From NCBI GenBank assembly GCA_022509165.1, contig JAFLTT010000012.1, positions 1-64,000 of the forward strand: a DNA stretch of 64,000 nt, given 5' to 3'. A model generated the notes under the pieces. The model made no database searches. It saw nothing but the letters and a program-made list of their open reading frames with translations, and was not told where the DNA came from. The position numbers and the translations under genes are program-made. Below, piece by piece: positions 1 to 7,744 of the stretch. This DNA comes from Muribaculaceae bacterium. Its GTDB lineage: Bacteria > Bacteroidota > Bacteroidia > Bacteroidales > Muribaculaceae. Within the stretch, counting starts at the first letter, position 1; each line of letters opens with the position of its first letter.

Positions 1-26
1 ATATAATCGCTGTACTACAAAAATAC

Positions 27-65
27 TAAAGACCGATTCTTCTGTAACAGTTGAACCGGTCTTTA
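27..65 (+). terminator. Terminator-like hairpin
   Basis: TAAAGACCG (27-35) pairs with CGGTCTTTA (57-65) around a 21-base loop that can itself pair in part. The 3' side is followed by an A/T-rich stretch. It probably ends a gene located before the window. Confidence 0.55.
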
Positions 66-130
66 TAAATCTACAAAAGTACAAATCCTTGAAATCCTCC
101 CAAAGGTGTACTTCAGTTAATGCTTACTCT

Positions 131-220
131 CCTCACCGTTTCCTATCTTTCCCAGTTTCTCCTAGTCCCTCCTAGTTTCTCCTAGTCACTCCTATATTCT
201 CCTATATTCTCCTATTTATC
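131..220 (+). repeat. 10-bp-period tandem array, CCTAGTNNCT units
   Basis: From 131 to 220 the sequence falls into nine exact 10-base blocks. Those from 161 on follow CCTAGTNNCT or its variant CCTATATTCT closely, and the first three are degenerate. The reverse complement of the unit (AGNNACTAGG) is the same motif as the array at 26481-26580. The array lies just upstream of the fimbrial promoter. Confidence 0.85.
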
Positions 221-271
221 ACCCGCTCCTAATTGATTACTTTTTTCTTCTTAAAAATTTTTTACCAAAAA

Positions 272-303
272 TTTGCATATTATTGCATTTAGTTCTAATT
301 TTG
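272..303 (+). promoter_or_regulatory. Bacteroidota-type promoter of the fimbrial locus
   Basis: The -33 element TTTG (272-275) is separated by exactly 20 bases from the -7 element TAATTTTG (296-303). Both match the consensus for the Bacteroidota housekeeping sigma factor. Transcription should start near 310, giving a leader of about 85 bases before the ATG at 394. Confidence 0.75.
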
Positions 304-393
304 GCTAACCATTTGCGACAAAATACCATAAAAACTCCGCAAAAGGTTCTTACCAGACTAACCTGAAAAACTTTTATCTATTACCCCAACGGG

Positions 394-984
394 ATGTATT
401 TCAAGCGATTGACAGCCATCTTGGCATTGCTGTTCCTTTTGGTGATACCTGCCGGTGCCCAGAAATTTGGTATTAAATCAAACCTTATTTCTGACGCGGT
501 AACTACGCCAAATTTGGGAATTGAGTTTCGGATGGCACCGAAATGGACCATGGACATAAGCGGGCAGTTAAATGCCTGGAACATCCACGAACGCCGCTGG
601 CGCCACTGGATGGTGCAGCCGGAGGCACGCTGGTGGATATGCGAGGCTTTCCAAGGTAATTTCCTGGCCCTTCATGCTTTAGGAGGCCAGTATAATGTGG
701 GAAATATCAATACCAATGTTAAATTTTTGGGTTCTGACTTTTCAGGTCTTAAAGATCACCGTTATCAAGGTTGGGCCATAGGAGCGGGCATTGGCTGGGG
801 CCATGACTGGATACTTGCAAAACATTGGAATATAGAGCTCGAAATTGGTATAGGGTGGATTTATACAAGATTTAACCGATATCCTTGTACAGTATGTGGT
901 TCTATACCCGATGAAGACCGGAATCTTCATCATAATTATTTCGGTCCTACAAAGTTTAGTCTGGCTATTGAATATATATTTTGA
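394..984 (+). CDS. DUF3575 domain-containing outer-membrane-type protein
   Basis: This 196-residue protein begins with a signal peptide (a hydrophobic run up to about residue 22, ending PAGA-Q). The rest alternates short amphipathic strands rich in Trp, Tyr and Gly and ends in an aromatic residue (YIF), as small outer-membrane beta-barrels do. The region from residue 24 on has the look of DUF3575, a family commonly found at the head of Bacteroidales fimbrial loci. It is the first gene after the promoter at 272-303, with the next gene 38 bases downstream. The position suggests a role in fimbrial export, assembly or control, but no biochemical function is established from the sequence. Confidence 0.8.
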   Translation: MYFKRLTAILALLFLLVIPAGAQKFGIKSNLISDAVTTPNLGIEFRMAPKWTMDISGQLNAWNIHERRWRHWMVQPEARWWICEAFQGNFLALHALGGQYNVGNINTNVKFLGSDFSGLKDHRYQGWAIGAGIGWGHDWILAKHWNIELEIGIGWIYTRFNRYPCTVCGSIPDEDRNLHHNYFGPTKFSLAIEYIF

Positions 985-1022
985 TTTTCTCACCCGCACA
1001 ATTTAGTAATAAAGGAGATATC

Positions 1023-2666
1023 ATGAAATTTTTCCAATATATAACAACTCTTCTTTTATTAGTCTTCGGATTGTCATCTGTTTGTGCAGCGGTAATACCT
1101 ACTGGTTCTAAGGACGGCTCAGAAATTGCAGTTGAGGTTATTAATATTTATCGAGATAACCAGGAACTTGTTACAACTCTCCAGTTGGATTTTTCTAAGA
1201 TTAATCTTAAGAGTAATGTCGAAGTAGTGATTACCCCTAAATATATAGGTGAAAACGATTCTGTATCCCTGGAACCTGTAACAGTAGCGGGACGAAACCG
1301 TTGGTATTGGATAGAACGTAACCGCGTAGCTTCAGGACTCATAGTTAAAGGATTCGGTAAAGATAAAGGGGAAATGATAAATGCAACTCCTAACGAACCC
1401 ATCGCGACCGCTTACACTCCTCAAGTACAAAATACCCGTTTGAAAACATATAATGTCACTCTTTTTACTCCTTATCGTAACTGGATGGAAAATGCCATCT
1501 TTGAAATTGAGACAGAGGTAAGAGGGTGCGCCAATTGTATCAAGGGTAAACAAGGAGAGGACTTCCCATTGGCTAAGACCGATTTCGTTCAACGTACTTT
1601 CTTCCCTGAATTCCTTTATGTAGCTCCTGTAGCTGAAGCAGTGAAGATGCGTGAAATCTCAGCACGAGCTTACATTGATTTCCCGGTGAACCAGGTAGAG
1701 ATTTATCCTGACTACAGGCGTAATCCCGCCGAACTTGCCAAGATCAGGGCCACGATAGATTCAGTCCGCAACGACAAGGACATCAACATCACCAGTCTCC
1801 ATATAAGCGGAACCGCCTCGCCGGAAGGCTCATACCAGAACAATGTAAGACTGGCTTCCGGACGTACCGAAGCATTGAAGAATTATGTTCAAGGTCTATA
1901 TAGTTTTCCTTCAAATTTCATTACTACTTCTTTTGAACCGGTAGATTGGGCAGGACTGTCGGAATTTCTCTCCACTGTAGTTTATAGCGGTACAGTCTCT
2001 GTTAACGATTCAATCCGCTTTGACCAATTCCAAAATATCCCCGGCGACATTGACCAGTGGAAAGAATCCATTCCATCAGCTTCGGCTATTCTTTCTATAG
2101 TTAATTCTGATTTAGAACCGGTTGCTCGTAATAATAAAATCAAAAATACTTACCCGAAGGAATACGCATGGCTGCTGGAGAACGTCTATCCGGCCTTGCG
2201 TCATTCTGATTACCGCATACAATTCGAAATAAAAACATATACCGAAGTCTCTGAAATTATAGAGGTAATGCAGACTCGTCCACAGAATCTGTCATTGGCC
2301 GAATTGTTTGTAGCTGCTAACAGTCAGGAATTCGGTTCACCTTTATATGATCAGGCTTTCGACTTAGCAGTTACCATGTATCCCGATGATGAAACAGCTA
2401 ACCTCAATGCGGGTATAAATGCGATGCGCCGTGGAGACATTATAAGTGCCGAAAGATATCTTCCAAAGGCCGGGCAAACACCGGAGGCTGAATATGCGCG
2501 TGCATTGCTTTTGCTTAAACAAGGTGATGAAGAAACGGCTGTCAATATTCTGAGTAGCCTTCAAGGTTCGTTGAGTCCGCAGGTTGCCTCGGCAGCTCGA
2601 GCAGCAGTTCAAGGTCTGGAAAAGACCGCAGACGCCAACGCCAAGACTTTCGTTTTGATCGAATAA
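1023..2666 (+). CDS. DUF3868 / OmpA-like fimbrial-locus protein
   Basis: The start chosen is the ATG at 1023, which follows an AAAGGAGAT ribosome-binding sequence and opens a clean signal peptide (cleavage near VCAA, residues 19-22). An in-frame TTG at 981 would place 14 non-signal residues in front and is less likely. The 547-residue product has a beta-rich N-terminal half of the DUF3868 type and an OmpA-like segment at about residues 220-295, where an ISGTASPEG motif recalls peptidoglycan-associated domains. The C-terminal part (about 400-530) is alpha-helical and TPR-like. DUF3868 and DUF3575 genes are regular partners in Bacteroidales fimbrial loci. A likely role is an envelope-anchored assembly or accessory component (inference). 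Confidence 0.8.
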   Translation: MKFFQYITTLLLLVFGLSSVCAAVIPTGSKDGSEIAVEVINIYRDNQELVTTLQLDFSKINLKSNVEVVITPKYIGENDSVSLEPVTVAGRNRWYWIERNRVASGLIVKGFGKDKGEMINATPNEPIATAYTPQVQNTRLKTYNVTLFTPYRNWMENAIFEIETEVRGCANCIKGKQGEDFPLAKTDFVQRTFFPEFLYVAPVAEAVKMREISARAYIDFPVNQVEIYPDYRRNPAELAKIRATIDSVRNDKDINITSLHISGTASPEGSYQNNVRLASGRTEALKNYVQGLYSFPSNFITTSFEPVDWAGLSEFLSTVVYSGTVSVNDSIRFDQFQNIPGDIDQWKESIPSASAILSIVNSDLEPVARNNKIKNTYPKEYAWLLENVYPALRHSDYRIQFEIKTYTEVSEIIEVMQTRPQNLSLAELFVAANSQEFGSPLYDQAFDLAVTMYPDDETANLNAGINAMRRGDIISAERYLPKAGQTPEAEYARALLLLKQGDEETAVNILSSLQGSLSPQVASAARAAVQGLEKTADANAKTFVLIE

Positions 2667-2766
2667 TAAAGCTGTAACAGCCTCAATAGCAGCGGCAGCT
2701 TAACAACCATAAAAACTCTTAAAACTAACTTATATAAAATTAATTAATTAACCTAAAAATCACACT

Positions 2767-4509
2767 ATGAAACTTTTCAAGTATGGTTTGCCGTTCGCAG
2801 CTCTTGCTCTTTTAGCAAGCTGTGCTAACGACAACATAGGGGAACCTACCCCTGAAGGCGTAGGTAACGAAGATGGCTATAACGCTAAATTCACAGTCAC
2901 TCTACCTTCAGTTTCCGGTTCACGTGCCGTTAGCTTCGAAGATTACAATGAAGTCAACGCTAGTGAATATGCTATCCGCAATGCCGGCATCTACATTTAT
3001 CAGGACAAATCTGATGATGCTGCTACAACTCCTGGTAATGAAAATGATTATGAATTGATTGCTGCAAGTCAACTTTTCTACAATCCGACTGTAAACAATG
3101 CCAGTACTGATGTTTCCAACACTGTTACTATTCAGGTGAAATTGAGTTCTTTGGATAAAGAAGCAACTACTTATTACGCTCTTTGTATAGTTAACCAAGA
3201 TGATCAAGGTGATGACGGTGCTCCTGGGAATGGTTTCGTTTTACCGACAGTTGGTGAGAAATTTGGTGTTTGGAAAGAGAAAATCATGGGTTCCAAAACT
3301 TCCGGCAATCCTTTCCTCTCTACTTATAAAGGCGTGAATTATTTTACGATGACAAATGCTCCTACATTTACTCGTGATAATGGTGACGAAACAACTCCTC
3401 TCACTTCTCTTCCCAATATCACAACTTTGGTTCCTGTAGAAGCAAGCGCTTTTGTTGCTTCACCTCAGACTCCTTCTGCAAGTGCAGCTAATTTCTATGT
3501 ACAACGCGGTGTTGCAAAGGTTATCCTCCAAGGAAAGAAAGGTAATACTAACGTTGACTTGGCTGCTATTCCTTGTAAGGATCGTGAAGACATTTTCAAT
3601 GCAACTGACTGGTATCTCGATGTAACCAACTATGTTACTTACGGTGTTCAGAACGTTTCAAACGTTAACACTGAAATGGGAAAACTTACTGGTAGCAAGA
3701 CTCATTTCTATACCGAAAAATCTGGAAGCTCAGTAGAGTTCAACCACATCTGGTGGGCTAAAGACCCGAACTATGGTGCAACTTCAGGTCAATTGGAAAC
3801 TGACTTCTTCTATCTGAATGACAATCCTACTACTACTCTGAATGCTGTAAGGGGAGAAAATGCGAAACTTACTGACTACTGTCTTGAAAACCTCATGCCT
3901 TTCGGTTCTATGAAACAGAACGAGACTACCCGTATAGTTGTTAAGGGTGTTTACAAGGTTAAAGATAATACTAATGAAGACTACTCATTCGTAGTTAATC
4001 CCAACACTGATGAGGCTTATCCTATTGACAGCCACCTTCTCAACGCTTCTGCTAAAGAATCTAAGACTGGCGTTGCTTTGAACACTTTATTCGATACAAC
4101 TCAGGATGGAGCATCTGCTGCAATCAAGGAAATCGCTGATGCTCTTCATATGAATCCCACCGGCACAGATAAGGTTGATTTCTACTACCAGGGTGTAACT
4201 TACTACGTTGCACGTATCAACCACTTCGATCCTACCAATACAGACGAAGCCGGTCTTGCTGCTAATCAGAAGATTACAAACGACGCTGAAAACTTTGGTT
4301 ACACAGCACAACAGACAGGTCGCTACTCTGTTCTTCGTAACAATGCATACTATATCAGCGTAGAACAGGTATTAGGTTACGGTTCTCCGACAGTTCCGCC
4401 TCCAGGTACCACTCCTGATGATGAACCCGAAACTAACAAGTACAATATCAAGGTAGACATCAACGTCCTTAAATGGGCTGTTCGTGACTACGGTTATACT
4501 TTGCAGTAA
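2767..4509 (+). CDS. Mfa1-family fimbrial major subunit, copy 1 (lipoprotein precursor)
   Basis: The 580-residue precursor carries a lipoprotein signal peptide with lipobox LLASC and lipidated Cys19. An S-R-A motif places Arg53 where type V pilins such as FimA and Mfa1 are cut by an Arg-specific protease to release the first strand. The C-terminus contains the LRNNAYY block followed by a proline-rich linker and a terminal strand ending in DYGYTLQ, as expected of Mfa1-type subunits that polymerise by strand exchange. The next gene is a tandem paralog with the same signal peptide, the same FNHIWWAKDPNY block and the same terminal strand. A 101-base gap precedes it and a stem-loop follows it (4519-4540). 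It is probably one of the two structural shaft subunits on the cell surface. Confidence 0.88.
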   Translation: MKLFKYGLPFAALALLASCANDNIGEPTPEGVGNEDGYNAKFTVTLPSVSGSRAVSFEDYNEVNASEYAIRNAGIYIYQDKSDDAATTPGNENDYELIAASQLFYNPTVNNASTDVSNTVTIQVKLSSLDKEATTYYALCIVNQDDQGDDGAPGNGFVLPTVGEKFGVWKEKIMGSKTSGNPFLSTYKGVNYFTMTNAPTFTRDNGDETTPLTSLPNITTLVPVEASAFVASPQTPSASAANFYVQRGVAKVILQGKKGNTNVDLAAIPCKDREDIFNATDWYLDVTNYVTYGVQNVSNVNTEMGKLTGSKTHFYTEKSGSSVEFNHIWWAKDPNYGATSGQLETDFFYLNDNPTTTLNAVRGENAKLTDYCLENLMPFGSMKQNETTRIVVKGVYKVKDNTNEDYSFVVNPNTDEAYPIDSHLLNASAKESKTGVALNTLFDTTQDGASAAIKEIADALHMNPTGTDKVDFYYQGVTYYVARINHFDPTNTDEAGLAANQKITNDAENFGYTAQQTGRYSVLRNNAYYISVEQVLGYGSPTVPPPGTTPDDEPETNKYNIKVDINVLKWAVRDYGYTLQ

Positions 4510-4518
4510 TTTTAATAA

Positions 4519-4540
4519 GGGGGCGACATTGCCCGCTCCC
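4519..4540 (+). promoter_or_regulatory. Intercistronic stem-loop, loop contains TTGC
   Basis: GGGGGCG (519-525 of this kilobase) pairs with CGCTCCC (534-540) with one G-T wobble around an 8-base loop, ACATTGCC. No T-run follows, so it is more likely an mRNA processing, stability or attenuation element than a full terminator. It belongs to the series of similar hairpins in this locus. Confidence 0.55.
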
Positions 4541-4582
4541 TGTATATCTTTATAAATACTTAACCCTAACATATCTATATTT

Positions 4583-6271
4583 ATGAAAATTTTCAAATAC
4601 GGTTTGCCATTTGCGGCTCTTGCTTTACTTGCAAGCTGTTCAAATGACAATCTCGGTGAACCCGTTAATACTCCAGTTGACGATACCGAAGGTGTTAACG
4701 CTATGTTCACTATTTCTCTTCCGGCTGTTAGCGATACTCGTGCTATCGGTGAAAATGAATTCGACGCCGGTACAAATGATGAAAGAACTATCCGAAACGC
4801 CGCTATCTATATCTATGATGCTACCAGCGCTGCTTCAGAAGATGATTATGTACTTATTGCTTCAAGCCAAATATATTATTTGCCTTCAGATGGTACTGCT
4901 TCAGGTTCCGACATCTCAGATAACAAGATTATCCAGGTTAAATTGACTGGTCTTGATAAAACAGCAACAGACGGTACTTACTATGCACTCTGTATAGTTA
5001 ACATTGATGACACTAACAGTAATGGTTTTGTAACTCCAGATGCTTCTACTTTGGATGACAAGAAATTCGGCACATGGAGAAAAACCGTTATGGGAACAAA
5101 AGGTGGCAGCAATCCTATGATCTCTACTTATGGTGGCAAGGATTACTTCACTATGACCAATGCTCCTTACTTCACTGCTGTTAATAATAATACTCCTGGA
5201 CTTGATGGTATTAAAACTTTGGTACCGGTTTACGCTTCAAGATTTGTAGTTTCTCCGAATGTGCCTTCTGAATCAGCTGCCACCTTCTCTGTTCAACGTG
5301 GCGTTGCAAAAGTAACTCTCAAAGGCAGTGAAGATGTTCAGCTTTCTTCAATTCCCGTTAAAGACAGAACTGACAAGTTCGAGGCTAAGGAATGGATCCT
5401 TGACGTTACTAACTACCAGTCTTTCCCGGTACAGAACGTTACTGCTGTCAGCGATGAAATGCAAGCTGCTTACGGTGCTCAGGACTCTGGTTCACAAGGG
5501 GTGGAATACTTCTATACTTCTAAAGGTGGCAACATTAAGTTCAATCACATCTGGTGGGCTAAAGACCCGAACTACGATTCAACAGATGCAAGAGACTTCA
5601 ACCTTGTAGACGATAACTCTACTTATAATTCTGTTACATCTAAATTGACTGACTACTGTCTTGAAAATACCATGCCGTTCAGCCAGATGTATCAGAATGA
5701 AACCACCCGTATCATCGTTAAGGGTGTATATAAAGTAGGTAACGCTTCGACCGAGAACTATTCATTTGTAGTTAACCCCAATACTGATGAAGCTATAATC
5801 GTTAATAGCGCACTCTTGATCAGCGGTTTGACTGAATCAAAGACTGAAATTGCACTAAATACTATTTTCGATTCAACTAAGGTAGGTACTTCCGCTGAAA
5901 TCGAACGTATTGCCAATGCTCTGCACATGAATCCCGCAGGTACTGATAAGGTAGATTTCTACTATAAAGGTGAAACTTACTACGTTGCTCGTATCAACCA
6001 CTTCAATCCTTCAACCGAAGCTAAATTGAATGAAGGTCAGTCTATCAAGGTCGTAAGTGATTACAATGCATCTCAGACTGGTCGTTTCGGTGTGCTTCGT
6101 AACAATGCCTACAACATCAACGTTATCCAGGTTATGGGTTATGGTTCACCGACAGTTCCACCTCCGGGGACAACTCCTGATGATGAACCGGGGTCTGATA
6201 AATACAATATCAAGGTTGACATCAATGTCCTCAAATGGGCTATTCGTGACTACGGTTATACTCTCGAATAA
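4583..6271 (+). CDS. Mfa1-family fimbrial major subunit, copy 2 (lipoprotein precursor)
   Basis: The 562-residue product is a tandem paralog of the preceding gene. It has the same opening (K-x-FKYGLPFAALALLASC, Cys19), the same position of the cleavage-type arginine (T-R-A, Arg53), and the shared blocks NHIWWAKDPNY, TDYCLEN, NETTRI and VRG-type core strands. The terminal strand DYGYTLE is almost identical to DYGYTLQ of copy 1. Differences concentrate in the surface-type loops, a pattern expected for shaft subunits that diverged antigenically after duplication. The start codon ATG at 4583 follows the stop of copy 1 by 73 bases, with the stem-loop at 4519-4540 between them. Two major subunits could form mixed or alternative fibres (inference). 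Confidence 0.88.
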   Translation: MKIFKYGLPFAALALLASCSNDNLGEPVNTPVDDTEGVNAMFTISLPAVSDTRAIGENEFDAGTNDERTIRNAAIYIYDATSAASEDDYVLIASSQIYYLPSDGTASGSDISDNKIIQVKLTGLDKTATDGTYYALCIVNIDDTNSNGFVTPDASTLDDKKFGTWRKTVMGTKGGSNPMISTYGGKDYFTMTNAPYFTAVNNNTPGLDGIKTLVPVYASRFVVSPNVPSESAATFSVQRGVAKVTLKGSEDVQLSSIPVKDRTDKFEAKEWILDVTNYQSFPVQNVTAVSDEMQAAYGAQDSGSQGVEYFYTSKGGNIKFNHIWWAKDPNYDSTDARDFNLVDDNSTYNSVTSKLTDYCLENTMPFSQMYQNETTRIIVKGVYKVGNASTENYSFVVNPNTDEAIIVNSALLISGLTESKTEIALNTIFDSTKVGTSAEIERIANALHMNPAGTDKVDFYYKGETYYVARINHFNPSTEAKLNEGQSIKVVSDYNASQTGRFGVLRNNAYNINVIQVMGYGSPTVPPPGTTPDDEPGSDKYNIKVDINVLKWAIRDYGYTLE

Positions 6272-6286
6272 TCTAAACCTCTTATA

Positions 6287-6318
6287 AAGACAGGTGCGGT
6301 TTGCACCGCTCCTGTCTT
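6287..6318 (+). promoter_or_regulatory. Intercistronic stem-loop, TTGC loop
   Basis: AAGACAGG-T-GCGGT pairs with ACCGC-T-CCTGTCTT with a single T-T mismatch, closing a TTGC tetraloop (6301-6304). No T-run follows. It lies between the second major subunit and the anchor gene, where a stabiliser or attenuator would set the ratio of shaft to anchor. Confidence 0.65.
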
Positions 6319-6364
6319 CCAATAATACCAAGATCCGTTTCTAAATGAAAAACTCCTGTTTAAG

Positions 6365-7660
6365 ATGACAATCTTTAATAAAATAACTTCCCTGATCCTT
6401 GTCCTTATTTTAGGAGGTATTATCGGATGTCTATCATCCTGTTCAATGGTTAATGAAGACTTCCCGGAATGTGCTCCTGCTCAAAGGCTACGTTTGAAAG
6501 TAAATTTTGAATATACTTATAACACGAAACAGGTAGACTGGTTCAATAACCATGTGGGTTCTGTATATCTCTATGTCTTTGATAAAGATGGTATTTACGT
6601 TTATCGCGATGAGAAAAATAAAACCTATATGGATTATGCTAATCCGGATTTTTCAATGGAAATAACTGATGAGGCCCTTATCCCGGGTGAGACTTATAAG
6701 TTTGTTGCTGTTGCTCAGGGTAACCATGCAGGTTACGATGCTTCAAAAGCTACACCCGGTTTCCAATTGGTCAATGAAATGAAACTGGGGGAATCTACCA
6801 TCGACAAATATCGTCTTAAACTGGACCGTGACGGTGACGGCATCTATGATTTTGGTGTCGTAACTGACGATTATGGCGTGTTCAACTGGAAAGAGGCTTA
6901 TGAGAATAACAGACTTCGTCTTGATACTCTTTGGTGTACACAGAATAAATCTCTATATACTATACCCGAAGTTACACTTCCGGATGTAGATCCCACCCTT
7001 ACATCAACTTCCCGTCCGGATGTGGAAATGGAAATCACCATACCAATGATGCGTGTGACGAATACAATCAAAGTTAATCTTGTACATTCTGATTTCACAA
7101 AGGATTTTAATCCCAATGATTTCAATATTATAATTGATTTCCCTAACGGTAATGGTACCATCGACTTTGTCGGCAACACCTATCCGGCCCAGGAGTTGAT
7201 GTACCTGTGTCTGCGTAAGGAAATGCGCCAATACCAGGCTAAAGACAAGAACGCAAACTACGACGCTTACGATGATGATCCTTTCGGAGAATGGGATAAC
7301 CATTTAAAACCTGATGCCAAGTCACGTGCCGACAGCGAATCACCGGAATATTCCCTTTACGCCGAGTTCGGTCTGTCTCGTCTTCAGGAATCAGATGGAT
7401 CGTTCCTTCAGGTTACTGATGCTTATACCGGACGTGAGGTTTGCCGTATAGAAAATTTCTCTGATTGGCTGGCAACTTATTTCCAGAATTTTAGCGATGA
7501 TTATCCTACCCAATGGGATTCTCAGGAATTCCTTGACAGAGAATATGACTATACGATAGATATAAAACTTAAAGATACTGAAACCGGTTATGAATGGTAT
7601 CAGATAGGTTGTTCTATCCTTGGATGGTGTAAACGAGAATATAGTTATACATTCCAATGA
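6365..7660 (+). CDS. FimB/Mfa2-family fimbrial anchor subunit
   Basis: The 431-residue lipoprotein has a signal peptide and lipobox CLSSC (Cys26). The mature part opens with an acidic, Cys-containing stretch (EDFPEC) followed by the LRLKVNFEY strand, typical of the FimB/Mfa2 family that terminates and anchors type V fimbriae in the outer membrane. Unlike every other structural subunit in this locus it has no [ST]-R-[ASTG] cleavage-type motif in the first 80 residues, which fits an anchor that keeps its lipid and its first strand. It ends in KREYSYTFQ. It sits directly after the two major subunits, as mfa2 follows mfa1 in Porphyromonas. Confidence 0.87.
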   Translation: MTIFNKITSLILVLILGGIIGCLSSCSMVNEDFPECAPAQRLRLKVNFEYTYNTKQVDWFNNHVGSVYLYVFDKDGIYVYRDEKNKTYMDYANPDFSMEITDEALIPGETYKFVAVAQGNHAGYDASKATPGFQLVNEMKLGESTIDKYRLKLDRDGDGIYDFGVVTDDYGVFNWKEAYENNRLRLDTLWCTQNKSLYTIPEVTLPDVDPTLTSTSRPDVEMEITIPMMRVTNTIKVNLVHSDFTKDFNPNDFNIIIDFPNGNGTIDFVGNTYPAQELMYLCLRKEMRQYQAKDKNANYDAYDDDPFGEWDNHLKPDAKSRADSESPEYSLYAEFGLSRLQESDGSFLQVTDAYTGREVCRIENFSDWLATYFQNFSDDYPTQWDSQEFLDREYDYTIDIKLKDTETGYEWYQIGCSILGWCKREYSYTFQ

Positions 7661-7692
7661 TTTTGAATATCCCACGGGGATAAAGTAAACAA

Positions 7693-7721
7693 ATCTCTGT
7701 GAACCTTGCGGTACCCGAGAT
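7693..7721 (+). promoter_or_regulatory. Imperfect intercistronic stem-loop, TTGC loop
   Basis: ATCTC (7693-7697) pairs with GAGAT (7717-7721). Inside, after an internal mismatch, CC and GG close a TTGC tetraloop (7706-7709). It is weaker than the other hairpins of the series but has the same loop. Confidence 0.45.
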
Positions 7722-7744
7722 CACTAATAAGATTAACCTTTATA

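Larger units (their letters stand above)
1..393. other. Intergenic region upstream of the fimbrial locus
   Basis: No gene is seen here. In order the region holds a terminator-like hairpin (27-65) that probably ends a transcript coming from before the window, a 10-bp-period array of CCTAGTNNCT-type units (about 131-220), a Bacteroidota-type promoter (272-303) and a leader of about 85 bases before the first fimbrial gene. Confidence 0.8.

Noticed and set aside
131-394. Invertible (phase-variable) promoter before the fimbrial locus
   Set aside because: Short inverted repeats bracketing the promoter at 272-303 were looked for and not found, and no invertase gene is in the window. The far inverted 10-bp arrays are 26 kb apart.
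2669-2701. Hairpin with AAGCTG/CAGCTT ends after the DUF3868 gene as a member of the TTGC loop series
   Set aside because: The stem is short, the loop is long and has no TTGC, so it does not fit the series.
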